Shown here one piece after another: positions 13,333 to 38,789 of a stretch of DNA of 64,000 bases. Numbering within the stretch: position 1 is the first letter of the stretch; every line of letters starts with the position of its first letter. A program made the position numbers and the translations under genes. This DNA comes from Neoarius graeffei (Eukaryota > Chordata > Actinopteri > Siluriformes > Ariidae). Below the pieces are notes generated by a model. It was not told the DNA's origin. It made no database searches and was given only the letters and a program-made list of their open reading frames with translations. The stretch spans positions 92,391,999 to 92,455,998 of the forward strand of contig NC_083570.1 in assembly GCF_027579695.1 (NCBI RefSeq), read 5' to 3'.

Positions 13333-13963
13333 CAGTACCAGTCAAAAGTTTGGAAACACCTTCAAATTCGATGTTTTTTCTTTATTTTAATTAACTAAAA
13401 GACACTTCGTGACTGACTGTTATTTCTCTTTACTTAGCTGAGTGGTTCTTGACATAACATGGATTACTACAGTTGTCGAACAGGGCTATTTACTATATTT
13501 TTATTATTTACTCTTTACTGGTTGATGGTGTCAAATGCATTAAGAAGGCAAGAAATTCTATTTTTGACAAGACACGCCTGTTAATTGAGAAGCATTCCAG
13601 GTGACTACCTCAATGCCAATAGTGTGCAAAGCTGTAATCAAGGTGAAGACTTTGAAGAATCTAAAAGATGAAACATTGTTTTTTTAACACTTTTTTGTTT
13701 ACCATATAATTCCATATAAGCCCTGTGATGACCGGGCGACTTGTCCAGGGTGTACCCCGCCTTTCGCCCGAAGTCAGCTGGGATAGGCTCCAGCTTGCCT
13801 GCGACCCTATAGAACAGGATAAAGCGGCTAGAGATAATGAGATGAGATGAGATAATTCCATATGTTATTTCATAGTTTTGATGAGTTCAGTATTGTTCTA
13901 CAATGTAGGAAAAAATTAAAAACATCAAATTTGAAGGTGTTTCCCAACTTTTGACTGGTACTG
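13333..13963. mobile_element. Tc1-type MITE interrupted by a SINE fragment
   Basis: The terminal repeats read CAGTACCAGTCAAAAGTTTG at the left and the inverse (CAACTTTTGACTGGTACTG) at the right, each next to TA, the Tc1/mariner target. The element is non-autonomous. Its right half is separated from the left by a SINE 3' fragment at 13721-13850. Confidence 0.85.
13721..13850 (+). mobile_element. tRNA-derived SINE, 3' fragment
   Basis: It matches the last third of the main SINE of this window, from CCCTGTGATGACC to the GATGAGATGAGAT tail. The 5' tRNA-like head is missing. It lies inside the preceding MITE and begins the tandemly duplicated block. Confidence 0.85.
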
Positions 13964-14000
13964 TATGTATTTAATTTTTACGTAGAATAGAATAGAATAG

Positions 14001-14382
14001 GGCGGCACGGTGGTGTAGTGGTTAGCGCTGTCGCCTCACAGCAAGAAGGTCCTGGGTTCGAGCCCCGGGGCCGACGAGGGCCTTTCTGTGTGGAGTTTGC
14101 ATGTTCTCCCCGTGTCCGCGTGGGTTTCCTCCGGGTGCTCCGGTTTCCCCCACAGTCCAAAGACATGCAGGTTAGGTTAACTGGTGACTCTAAATTGACC
14201 GTAGGTGTGAATGTGAGTGTGAATGGTTGTCTGTGTCTATGTGTCAGCCCTGTGATGACCTGGCGACTTGTCCAGGGTGTACCCCGCCTTTCGCCCGTAG
14301 TCAGCTGGGATAGGCTCCAGCTTGCCTGCGACCCTGTAGAACAGGATAAAGCGGCTAGAGATAATGAGATGAGATGAGATAA
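14001..14382 (+). mobile_element. tRNA-derived SINE, full length (SINE-I)
   Basis: The head carries RNA polymerase III promoter boxes: A-box-like TGGTGTAGTGGTTAGC and B-box GGTTCGAGCCC. An unrelated body of about 300 bp and a (GATGA)n tail follow. This is the dominant SINE of the window. Read-through open frames, conserved from copy to copy, are side effects of sequence identity and not proteins. Confidence 0.93.
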
Positions 14383-14537
14383 TTCCATATGTTCCATATG
14401 TTATTTCATAGTTTTGATGAGTTCAGTATTGTTCTACAATGTAGGAAAAAAAATAAAAACATCAAATTTGAAGGTGTTTCCCAACTTTTGACTGGTACTG
14501 TATGTATTTAATTTTTACGTAGAATAGAATAGAAATG

Positions 14538-14917
14538 GGGGCAGCACGGTGGCATAGTGGTTGGCGCTGTCGCCTCACAGCAAGAAGGTCCGGGTTCGAG
14601 CCCCGTGGCCGGCGAGGGCCTTTCTGTGTGGAGTTTGCATGTTCTTCCCGTGTCCGCGTGGGTTTCCTCCGGGTGCTCCGGTTTCCCCCACAGTCCAAAG
14701 ACATGCAGGTTAGGTTAACTGGTGACTCTAAATTGACTGTAGGTGTGAATGTGAGTGTGAATGGTTGTCTGTGTCTATGTGTCAGCCCTGTGATGACCTG
14801 GCGACTTGTCCAGGGTGTACCCCGCCTTTCGCCCGTAGTCAGCTGGGATAGGCTCCAGCTTGCCTGTGACCCTGTAGAACAGGATAAAGCGGCTACAGAT
14901 AATGAGATGAGATGAGA
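14538..14917 (+). mobile_element. tRNA-derived SINE-I, full length
   Basis: Nearly identical to the copy 537 bp upstream, with A-box variant GGCATAGTGGTTGGC and an intact B-box. It ends in GATGAGATGAGA, just before a pentanucleotide microsatellite. Confidence 0.92.
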
Positions 14918-14930
14918 AGGTTAGAAACAT

Positions 14931-15009
14931 TCTATTCTATTCTATTCTATTCTATTCTATTCTATTCTATTCTATTCTGTTCCATTCCGTTCCGTTCTGT
15001 TCTGTTCTT
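14931..15009. repeat. (TTCTA)n microsatellite
   Basis: About twelve TTCTA repeats degrade into TTCCG/TTCTG units. They may derive from the GAATA spacer repeats in the duplicated block just upstream. Confidence 0.9.
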
Positions 15010-15061
15010 TATAATGAGGTAATCGAACTGGAGTTCTTGGTGAGTAAAAGTGCGCAGCCGC

Positions 15062-15070
15062 TTTATATAC
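15062..15070 (+). promoter_or_regulatory. Candidate TATA box of cdx1
   Basis: TTTATATAC lies about 380 bp upstream of the cdx1 start codon. AT-rich caudal-like sites (TTTAT, CAATAAAAAA near 15189, TTTAATTAAAG near 15362) and a C10 run follow before the ATG. Position and motif are the only support; the transcription start is not visible. Confidence 0.3.
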
Positions 15071-15448
15071 AAATGCTGTATTTTCTTTATTTATTTTGAA
15101 GTAGAGTTACATTTCTACTGTCAAAAAAGTCTCCAGGAGAATCTTCTCTGTCTCTGATCTTTGGCCATTGTCCTGAGCACCACCCTGTCAATAAAAAACC
15201 CCTCTCCTGTGGACGGAGGTGTCGGTCCCTGTGTCCCTGTGCAGGGGCTGTAAAATCATACTCTACTGTAGTATACACCCCCCCCCCCCCATCCAGTTCC
15301 TGAGCAAACAGACGTCATCAGCCGTGTGGCCGACAGGTGAGCTTTACCAGGAAGGTGACTGTTTAATTAAAGTAAAACTCGCCTTTGCCCCGCGGCGGCT
15401 GACAGCAGGCTCCGGGGCCATTATGCGCCAGACATTCGGCTCGCCAGG

Positions 15449-29898
<14,450 letters not shown>

Positions 29899-30280
29899 AA
29901 ACTGCTGATAGCAGACTTGGAACATGCAATGTGGATGTTAAACTAAGGAAAGCAAGCGTTTACATTACACTCTGAGTGATATAACACACACACACAAAAA
30001 AAAACACCACACGTAAAAATTTAACACGACACAAGAAATAGCAAATGAAGCACAGTATTTTAATTGCTTTTCAGTTATAACAGAAATTGTCGTCATGATT
30101 AAGGAGAAGCATAAGCTTCCAGGATATGCAGCTGTTTTAAAGCTTTCGCCGATTATTGATTATGTACTTTTTTTTTTAGACAGTTTAGTCTATATTTGAA
30201 ATGTTGTTTGACCTGTATGTGTGAAATGTTTTGTACTGTGTGACAAACCAATGAGACTATTAACTATTTTGGAACTAGTA

Positions 30281-30286
30281 AATAAA
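30281..30286 (+). promoter_or_regulatory. cdx1: cdx1 polyadenylation signal
   Basis: AATAAA about 385 bp after the cdx1 stop, the first canonical hexamer in the 3' flank. The implied 3' UTR (29899 to about 30305) is AT-rich with a CA-repeat-like patch at 29985. Confidence 0.6.
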
Positions 30287-30309
30287 CTATAAATATGACA
30301 AATTAATCT

Positions 30310-31110
30310 TTGTATGCAGAATAAAAAAGGACATATTATAAAACATCAGCATTCTGTAATTATTTTTTTTAAATAGGAAAGGTGTAATAGGGGATCTGCT
30401 TTGTGTTTTATAGCTGTAAATGGTCTCATTTGGTGATGCCATGATGGTAAATAAACGCACGGTTGTCATGTGAAAAACCTTGGCTGCTGAACACCTGCTG
30501 TGTGGATAATGAGGTTATGGAGGAATGTTCCTTCAGCAGAAGGAGTTACTTTGACCTGTTGATCGTTAAGTGCTGGGTGTGGTGTGGCCAAAGTTGCATC
30601 GTTCCACAGTCAGATGATTCATCTCAATTATAGATACAAGATGTGATAGTTTTCCACATTTGGCTCAACATGATGCCACGTCAACAAAATCAACCTTTGC
30701 TGAGGAAATGCAAGATTGTTCTTTTTTTTTTTAATGACACAAACTCAGCATAAGTGCAGACGCTGCATTATGTGGTCGCGTGTGTTGGATTATAAAGAGT
30801 ACGGAGATAAAGATTAACCTGAGACTAAATTGTGCATTTTGTTTTAAGGCAAACTAATCCAGGTACATGAATGATATTGAACAGGACAGATTGAAAAGTG
30901 AATAATAATTATTATTTTTTAATTTCCGAGATAACCAACAGTTATTCTGATAAAACAAAGGCTGCTGATTATCTGAAGCAATAATGAACAACTAACTGAT
31001 TTTTCATGACTCATTATTCATTACATTTAAAATTTCATTGCATCCATAATCATAAAGTCCTCCTATATAACGCCTCCTGACATTGTGTTGTTGTTAATAA
31101 TAATAATAAT
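30310..31110. other. Intergenic, no recognised feature
   Basis: AT-rich DNA downstream of cdx1. I see no exon, RNA gene or mobile element, apart from AAT repeats at 31097-31118. Confidence 0.5.
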
Positions 31111-31118
31111 AATAATAG

Positions 31119-31490
31119 TAGGTGACATGGTGGTGTAGCAGTTAGCACTGTCGCCTCACAGTAAGAAGGTTCTGGGTTCGAGCCCAGTGGCCAACGACGG
31201 CCTTTCTGTGTGGAGTTTGCATGTTCTCCCCGTGTCTGCGTGGGTTTCCTCCGAGTACCTCTGGTTTCCCCCACAGTCCAAAGACATGCAGGTTAGGCTA
31301 ATTGGTGACTCTAAATTGACTGTGAGTGTGAATGGTTGTTTGTATCTATGTGTCAGTTCTGCAATGATCTGGTGGCTTGTCCAGGGTGTACCCTGCCTCT
31401 CACCCATAGTCAGCTGGGATAGGCTCCAGCTTGCCCATGACCCTTCATAGAATAAGCAGTTATAGATAATGGATGGATGGATGGATGATA
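31119..31490 (+). mobile_element. Diverged SINE-I
   Basis: Head GTGGTGTAGCAGTTAGCACT with B-box GGTTCGAGCCC, full body, and a tail changed from GATGA to GGATGGATGGATG. It is inserted in an AAT microsatellite that resumes on its right. Many substitutions mark it as older than the other copies. Confidence 0.85.
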
Positions 31491-32049
31491 ATAATAATAA
31501 TCATCTGCCAAGTGTGAGGAACTGTCATCAAAGATAAAATAAAAAGCAATTAGCAAAAGTTATTTGGTTAAACTTGATATCAACAAATGAATAAATGTGT
31601 GTTTTTTTATCGCTTTCATACATTTGGCCTGTATCTGTGTATCATCATCTGTCACATATGTCAAAATATTTAGATGCACCTCCTGGCCAAAAAAAGTCAC
31701 CATTTGGATTTAAATAAGCAAATACTTAGTAGCGTTTGATTGGATAATTTCTGCAGTGAATAATGTGTTTCGGCTGGCAACAATTCTTTTAACCCTAATT
31801 GATGCAGTGAGTAGCTTCTCATTTCTGAAACAAACATGCTGGAAGATGTATCCCATGCTCGTGGAAAAGATGTTACTGTTTTTCAGAAGGATCAAATTAT
31901 TGGCCTATATCAAGCAAAACAACAACTAAGGAGATTACTGAAATGACTGGAAGGATCTAGGGGTGAACCGTTAACTCGCAAAAGAAATGTGATTGGAAAA
32001 AGATCCTGACTGACCATGATCAGAGATCACTTAAATGCTTGGTGAAGTC

Positions 32050-32660
32050 CATCCTTCCATCCATTCCATCCATTATCTATAACCGCTTATCCTGTGCAGG
32101 GTTGCAGGCAAGCTGGAGCCTATCCCAGCCAACTAAGGGCAAGAGTTGGGGTGCACCCTGGACAAGTCAAGTCAAGTCAAGTTTATTTCTATAGCGCTTT
32201 TAACAATAGACATTGTAACAAAGCAGCTTTACAGAATTTGAATGACTTTAAACATGAGCTAATTTTATCCCTAATCTATCCCCAATGAGCAAGCCTGTGG
32301 CGACGGTGGCAAGGAAAAACTCCCTCAGACAACATGAGGAAGAAACCTTGAGAGGAACCAGACTCAAAAGGGAACCCATCCTCATTTGGGCAACAACAAG
32401 TTGCTAGGTCATTGCAGGGCTGGCACATAGAGACAAACAACCATTCACACTCATGGTCACCTTAGAGCCACCAATTAGCCTAACCTGCATGTCTTTGGAC
32501 TGTGGGGGGAAACTGGAGCACCCAGAGGAAACCCACACAGGCATGGGGAGAACATGCAAACTCCACACAGAAAGGCTCTTGTCAGACACTGGGCTTGAAC
32601 CCAGGACCTTCTTGCTGTGAGGTGACAGTGCTAACCACTACACTACCATGTCACCCTTGG
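32050..32660 (-). mobile_element. Reverse SINE-I relative, split by another repeat
   Basis: Reverse-orientation body and head (CTGTGAGGTGACAGTGCTAA, CCACTACACTACC). The two halves meet around an insert at 32164-32399, with ACAAG repeated at the junctions. Confidence 0.82.
32164..32399. mobile_element. L2-type 3'-tail repeat nested in the SINE
   Basis: Carries TATAGCGCTTTTAACAATAG, CAAAGCAGCTTTACAGAATT and GGCAAGGAAAAACTCCCTCA, a short dispersed fish repeat. It matches in inverse orientation the tail of the LINE fragment at 39148-39376, so it is probably a 5'-truncated LINE end. Confidence 0.65.
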
Positions 32661-33295
32661 CAAAGTCGATTTGTAAAAAAAAAATCAACAGTAGAACTCA
32701 CAGCTATGTTTAATAGTGAAATTAAGAGCATTTCCACACTCACAGTGTGATGAGAACTCACAGGATTGGGAATAAACAGCTGTGTGTCCATAAGAAAGCC
32801 AATTGTTAGTGAGAGTAATCAAGATAGAAGGCTTCAATTTGCTAGGGAGCATAATGACTGGACTCTGGAGCAATAGAAAAAGGTCATGTGGTTTGATAAG
32901 TCCAGATTGACCCTGAGTGATGGGCGTGCCAGGTTAAGAAGGGAAACACATGAAGCAATGCACCCATCATGTATAGTGGCCACTGTACAAGCCTCTGGAG
33001 GCAGTGTTATGATCTGGGGTTGACTCAGTTGCTCAGGTCAAGACTCAGCAACGTTATGGGGCAATAAAATGAAATCAGCTGATTACCTGAATGTACTGAA
33101 TGACTAGGTTATCAGATCAATGGATTTTTTTTCTTCTCTGATGGCAGAGGCATATTCCAGGATAACAATGCCAGGATTCACTGGGCTCAAAATGTGAAAG
33201 AGTGGTTCAGGGAGAATGAGGAATCATTTTTACACATGAATTGGCCACCACAGAGTCCTAACCTTAAGGTTTTTGTAATATGATGCATTATACCG

Positions 33296-33795
33296 TTGTG
33301 GTTAGAAATTTACTACAGTACATGGACATGAATGCTGTGGCAATATTGGGCTTTCAGTGATTTTGTTGAACTGTTCTTTTTCTGGGGCAGAATAATTGTA
33401 TGACATGCAATTATTGGAAGAAAAAAAAACAAGAATTTGGTGTAGAAATGAGGTCTGTGCCAGGAAACATAAATTCAACTGAATTCTATCAATTCTGGAA
33501 AAAAGAGTGGTCAAATATACAGAAGCTTGCTGATGGTGACCAGAAGCATCTGGTCAAAATGGAACTTTTTGAATTAGACATTTAACCCAATATTCAGGGT
33601 GCTGTATGTATAATTTTGACCCTGTTGATTTCAGAAAACCAAAAATAAATTCAAACTTGTGCATCAAATTCTTGTTTTATTTTCTATTAAAGATAGAAAC
33701 AGTTCAAAGAAATCACCGAAAGCTCAACATTGCCATGACCTTCAGGTCCATGTCTATAAAATTCACCATTCCAGTGGGTCAGAAGTTTCTGTAAA
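33296..33795 (+). mobile_element. Internally deleted Tc1-like element
   Basis: Inverted ends resemble GTTGTGGTTAGAAATTTAC (left) and CAGTGGGTCAGAAGTTTCTG (right). The core CTGTTCTTTTTCTGGGGCAG recurs inverted. Only the transposase C-terminus (EFYQFWKKEWSNIQKLADGD) remains. Same family as the element at 40060-41593. Confidence 0.75.
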
Positions 33796-33827
33796 TTGAC
33801 TGTCTGCTTTTTCTCTGGAAGATTCCA

Positions 33828-34157
33828 TCCATCCATTATCTGTAGCTGCTTATCCTGTGAAGGGTCACGGGCAAGCTGGAGCCTATCCCAGCTGACGATG
33901 GGCGAGGTACACCCTGGACAAGTCACCAGGGCTGACACATAGACACAAACAACCATTCACACCTCCAGCCAATTTGGAGCCACCAATTAGCCTAACCTGC
34001 ATCTCTTTGGGGGAAACTGGAGCACCCAGAGGAAACCCACGCAAGTACAGGGAGAACATGCAAACTCCACACAGAAATGCCCCCCTCAGCCACTGGGCTC
34101 AAACCCAGAACCTTCTTGTTGTGAGGCAATAGTGATAACCACTACACCACCCTGTCT
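33828..34157 (-). mobile_element. Diverged SINE-I, reverse
   Basis: Reverse copy beginning with the ATCCATCCATTATC tail and ending with head sequence GCAATAGTGATAACCACTAC. Internal deletions and substitutions show age. Confidence 0.82.
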
Positions 34158-34329
34158 AGAAGATTCCAGAAATTAATGTAATAACTTTTAAAAGCTTAAT
34201 TTGGAGTGCACCAATGACTGTAAAAAGGCAAACAGCCCCTTTATGCCCTTGATACCCCAGGGAAAATCTAAGCAACTCAGCCAAGACCTCAGATAGACCG
34301 CAAATGTCCTAAAGAATGTACATCCACCA

Positions 34330-35016
34330 TTAAAGGACATATTCTGGACCAATTTCAGGGTTTTTTTTAAATGAAAGTATGTCCCTTTACACACTGATCC
34401 AGAAGGGTAATTTTGCACAAGGCCATCTGTCGAGAGCAGAAAAAAATAAAATAACAAAACGCGTCTGGAAAAATCCCAAGGGAGTCTGGAGCCAGATTCG
34501 TGACGTCACCTGCAGAAGCATCAGCAGGCTGCGCGAGCTTTGCACGGTTTCAGTGCACAGCCTGTGTAGACCAAGCGCTCCCATTTCTCTCTCATTGTCC
34601 GGTCTTTTGGAAAATGATGAGTACTAATCCCATCATGACTGGTGTTGCTACACCCTCCTACGATACATCTGTTAACCATTTTAATAATTACGTGATAACG
34701 TTGAAGAAATTTGCAGAAAACCACCAGGTCGTTTTCTCATAAACAAACCAGCGCTGACGTAGGATTCAGAAGGAGGCGTCCCGCACGCGACGTCACGAAA
34801 ATCAATGTTTGCCGGGAAATTCAAATGCCAAGTTTTTTCAGAGGCGGACCAATTCGCCTCAAATGGCTTGATTTCAACTGAATTTTTCTGGTATTGTGCA
34901 AGGTACAAAAAATTGCAGAGAATGCAAAATGTTACAGATATTTGACCAAAGTTTAATATAAAATAGGAGAATTACATTGATCTTGCTCCTGAATTTACCT
35001 GCGATATGCCCTTTAA
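34330..35016 (-). mobile_element. Kolobok-type TTAA element with THAP exon (copy A)
   Basis: TTAA lies at both ends. Inverted termini are AAGGACATATTC (left) and, inward from the right, AGGGCATATCGC. On the minus strand, 34521-34679 codes MVNRCIVGGCSNTSHDGIST, HHFPKDRTMREKWERLVY, a THAP zinc-finger N-terminus (C-x4-C, conserved FP and W), followed by a GT donor-like site. THAP plus TTAA is characteristic of Kolobok transposases. The catalytic part is gone. Confidence 0.8.
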
Positions 35017-35269
35017 GAGAGTTCTACATTGTCATGGCCTGTTGTGCAAGGAGAAATCCCCTACTCTATGACCAGAATAAAAAATAAATAAATAAAAATC
35101 CAGGTAATCACCAACCTTTTGGAGGAGTGGTCTCTGATCACATGAAACACATATTTAGCTGTTTGGCCTTAATAATAATCAGGGCTATCAGTGGAGGGAA
35201 AAGTGATAGTTTACATTTACATATAATGAGATCTAAAATAGGTAATCAAGTGATGTTATTGCAAGGTTA

Positions 35270-36882
35270 CAGTGCCTTGAAAAAGTATTCATACCCCTTG
35301 AACTTTTTCACATTTTTCCACCTTACAACCACGAACTTAAAAGTTTTTTATTGAGATTTTATGTGATAGACCAACACAGAGTAGCACATAATGGTGAAGT
35401 GAAACGAAAATGATAAATGGTCTTCAAAATTTGAAACAAATAAAAATCTGAAAAATGTGATGTGCATTAGTATTCAGCCCCCCTGCATCAATACTTTGTA
35501 GAGCCACCTTTTGCTGCAATTACAGCGGCAAGTCTTTTGTGGTATGTCTCTACCAGCTTTGCACATCTAGACACTGAAATTTTTGCCCATTCTTCTTTGC
35601 AAAACAGCTCAAGCTCAGCCAGATTGGATGGAGAGCGTCTGTGAACAGCAATTTTCAAGTCTTGCCACAGATGCTCAATGGGATTTAGGTCTGGACTTTG
35701 ACTGGGCCATTCTAACACATGAATATTCTTTGATCTAAACCATTCCATTGTAGCTCTGGCTGTATGTTTAGGGTCATTGTCTTGCTGGAAGGTGAATCTC
35801 CTTCCCAGTCTCAAGTCTTTTGCAGCCTCCAACAGGTTTTCTTCCAGGATTGCCCTGTATTTAGCTCCATCCATCTTCCCATCAACTCTGACCAGCTTCC
35901 CTGTCCCTGCTGAAGAAAAGCATCCCTATAGCATGACGCTGCCACCACCATGTTTCACAGTGGGGATGGTGTGTGCAGGGTGATGAGCAGTGTTAGTTTT
36001 CCGCCACACATAGCGCTTTGCATTTAGGCCAAAAAGTTCAACTTTGGTCTCATCTGACCAAAGCACCTTCTTCCACATGTTTGCTGTGTCCCCTACATTG
36101 CTTCTGGCAAACTGCAAACGGGACTTCTTTCAAACGGGCCTGTCTTTCAACAATGGCTTTCTTCTTGCCACTCTTCCAAAAAGGCCAGATTTGTGGAGTG
36201 TACGACTTATAGTTGTCCTGTGCACAGATTCTCCCACCTGAGCTGTGGATTTCTGCAGCTCCTCCAGAGTGATCATGGGCCTCTTGGCTGCTTCTCTGAC
36301 CAGTGCTCTCCTTACTAGCTCTGTCAGTTTAGGTGGACGGCCATGTCTTGGTAGGTTTGCAGTTGTGCCATACTTTTCCCATTTTTGAATGATGGATTGA
36401 ACAGTGCTTCTTGAGATGTTCAGAGCTTGGGATATTTTTTTTTATAACCTAACCCTGCTTTAAACTTCTCCAGAACTTTATCCCTGACCTGTCTGGAGAG
36501 TTCTTTGGTCTTCATGATGCTGTTTGTTCTTCAGTGTTCTCTAACAAACCACTGAGGCCTTCACAGAACAAGTGTATTTATGCTGAGAGTAAATTACACA
36601 CAGTAGGACTAGATGACTTCTGAAGGCAATTGATTGCACCGGATTGTATTTAGAGGTATCAGAGTACAGGGGGCTGAATACTAATGCACACCACATTTTT
36701 CAGATTTTTATTTGTTTGAAATTTTGAAGACCATTTATCATTTTCGTTTCACTTCACAATTATGTGCTACTCTGTGTTGATCTATCACATAAAATCTCAA
36801 TAAAAAAACTTTTAAGTTCGTGGTTGTAAGGTGGAAAAATGTGAAAAAGTTCAAGGGGTATGAATACTTTTTCAAGGCACTG
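35270..36882 (-). mobile_element. Full-length Tc1-like transposon, inactivated
   Basis: Both ends read CAGTGCCTTGAAAAAGTATT in inverted orientation and TA is duplicated. The minus strand encodes a Tc1 transposase from MKTKELSRQVRDK (start near 36513) to [10 protein letters not shown] and a stop (35488). Catalytic motifs [22 protein letters not shown] and DLNPIEHLW remain. Visible lesions are an expanded A run after GLGYKK, a frameshift near KDRPV, and TGG to TAG in VMLWG (near 35928). Confidence 0.92.
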
Positions 36883-36898
36883 TAGTCATAGATGTTAC

Positions 36899-36955
36899 AG
36901 CAGCACATATGCTAAAATTGAAACAATACAGAGAAGATTAGCATGGCCCCTGCGG
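36899..36955 (+). pseudogene. U6 snRNA pseudogene fragment
   Basis: GCAGCACATATGCTAAAATT, then GAAACAATACAGAGAAGATT and AGCATGGCCCCTGCG follow vertebrate U6 snRNA from near nucleotide 15 to about 70, with a few substitutions. The 5' stem and the 3' third with its terminal T run are missing, and unrelated sequence follows, so it cannot be functional U6. Confidence 0.85.
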
Positions 36956-36959
36956 CAGG

Positions 36960-37260
36960 CAGCTTGGCTGCTAGTGTTGATTGGAAGGGAGAGCACAAAT
37001 GGACACTGCTGTGGACGGACGGGCATGGCGGTCAGTTTCTGCACAGGAGGAGGGAGAGGAAAAGATGTGCAGGGTGCAGGCGGTGCCAGTGTGATGCCTT
37101 GCTCCAGGATCTGTTTCTCTTGCCTCTTAGTCTTTTTGTTGTGTGTGAAATTGATTATATAAACAATAAGCAACATGCAGATTGTTTTGATCAGTGAGAG
37201 TGCTTTATCAGCAACTAAAGCTATGTAACCATAGACAGAAATTTGGTACCAAGGATTACT
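36960..37260. other. GC-richer sequence joined to U6 fragment
   Basis: About 36960-37110 is GC-rich and purine-rich (GGAGGAGGGAGAGGAAAAG) and joins the U6 fragment directly. It may be the other half of a template-switch chimera. No protein or RNA family recognised. Confidence 0.35.
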
Positions 37261-37303
37261 CCACTACTTTTTTTTTATAAATTCCAGACGGACTTTATAT
37301 ATA

Positions 37304-37306
<3 letters not shown>

Positions 37307-37370
<64 letters not shown>
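37307..37370. repeat. (AT)n microsatellite, left half
   Basis: Ends exactly where the next MITE begins and resumes at its far end. Confidence 0.95.
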
Positions 37371-37371
<1 letters not shown>

Positions 37372-37893
37372 TACCGTTCAAAAGTTTGGGGTCACTTTGA
37401 AATGTCCTTATTTTTGAAAGAAAAGCACTGTTCTTTTCAATGAAGATCACTTTAAACTAATCAGAAATCCACTCTATACATTGCTAATGTGCTAAATGAC
37501 TATTCTAGCTGCAAATGTGTGGTTTTTGGTGCAATATCTCCATAGGTGTATAGAGGCCCATTTCCAGCAACTCTCACTCCAGTGTTCTAATGGTACAATG
37601 TGTTTGCTCATTGCCTCAGAAGGCTAATGGATGATTAGAAAACCCTTGTACAATCATGTTAGCACAGCTGAAAACAGTTGAGCTCTTTAGAGAAGCTATA
37701 AAACTGACCTTCCTTTGAGCAGATTGAGTTTCTGGAACATCACATTTGTGGGGTCGATTAAATGCTCAAAATGGCCAGAAAAACGTCTTGAATATATTTT
37801 CTATTCAATTAACAACTTATGGTGGTAAATAAATGTGTGACTTTTCATGGAAAACACAAAATTGTCTGGGTGACCCCAAACTTTTGAACGGTA

Positions 37894-37897
<4 letters not shown>
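37371..37897 (-). mobile_element. Tc1-type MITE (copy b) inside AT repeat
   Basis: Same family as 24994, in the opposite orientation. It starts CTACCGTTCAAAAGTTTGGG and ends CAAACTTTTGAACGGTAGTG. Both neighbours are AT microsatellite, so it landed in an existing TA tract. Confidence 0.92.

Positions 37898-37963
<66 letters not shown>
37898..37963. repeat. (AT)n(AC)n microsatellite, right half
   Basis: Continuation of the AT tract beyond the inserted MITE, ending in CACACACA. Confidence 0.93.
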
Positions 37964-37966
<3 letters not shown>

Positions 37967-38784
37967 AATTTAGGATATATGTCGCTGTGTGTTCTAGTAT
38001 TTGGAAGAATAATTTTATTACAATTATCAATTTTCTTCAGTTAGAACTCTATTTACTGCATTTTGTGTTTGTTGGGATAATACTGTCTAGTTATAACTAA
38101 TATATCTGTAGGAAAAACACCATTTAAATCAATTTTAGTACCGTTACCATACATACTATCAACTTTTATACTTATCGTGTATAAACAATGAAAGTGTTGT
38201 TATTGATTCTATTATCGCTCACAAAGAACTTGCAATTCCACATAAATAGAAACTTAATGCATGTATTTTTTTCAATCTGGGCATGTTACATACAACTATA
38301 ATAATCTCAGTTATCTTAATTTCAACAAAATCATGCAAAGAACAGGCGGAAAGTTATTTTTCAAAGTCAAACTTTTCCTAATCTCACATATGCGATACTT
38401 CATGCTAACACATCGATATATTACAAGGTGTTTTACTGAAGTAATCGCTATATTTTCAAACAAGAAATCATATTGATAATAAAACAGACTTACCGGAACT
38501 GAATTAAAGACTTATCCAATCTTAAAACCAGAGAAAAACGTGAGAAACTCACTAAAATCGAGTTGAAGCGGTATGTGAACAATATGGCAGCTCTGCTAGA
38601 AAATAATCTCTGGCAGAGAATTGGACAAAGTCGGGCTGTGATTGGTCAACTTTTGGGACAATTTGGAATGAGGGAGGATGGTGATTGGTCAACATTTGGA
38701 ACCTGGACAGAGAAGATCGGCTGATTTTGGGCGCAAGGATGACACACAAAATCATGAAGTGTTACCATTTTTCAAGTAGTGTTC
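37964..38784. other. Intergenic, no recognised feature
   Basis: AT-rich DNA. Two similar GTGATTGGTCAAC sites at about 38638 and 38680 hint at a small internal duplication. No coding potential supported. Confidence 0.4.
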
Positions 38785-38789
38785 AGGAC

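Larger units (their letters stand above)
13851..14917 (+). repeat. Tandem duplication of MITE end plus SINE
   Basis: The segment holding the MITE right end and the following GTAGAATAGAATAG spacer occurs at 13851-13998 and again at 14383-14535. Each copy is followed by a full SINE. The landmark TTGACTGGTACTG recurs 537 bp apart (13951 and 14488). The duplication therefore postdates insertion of both elements. Confidence 0.85.
31670..33290 (+). mobile_element. Heavily decayed Tc1-like transposon with nested insertions
   Basis: The left end has the repeat GCACCTCCTGGCCAAAAAAA, known from Tc1 copies in fish, and the interior shows eroded transposase sequence on the plus strand. It is interrupted at about 32050-32660 by a reverse SINE-I, itself interrupted by a third repeat. 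The right terminus is not preserved. Too broken for a reading frame. Confidence 0.65.

Noticed and set aside
14018-14095. SINE heads as functional tRNA genes
   Set aside because: Only the A and B boxes are tRNA-like; no cloverleaf with acceptor pairing is completed before the SINE body begins.
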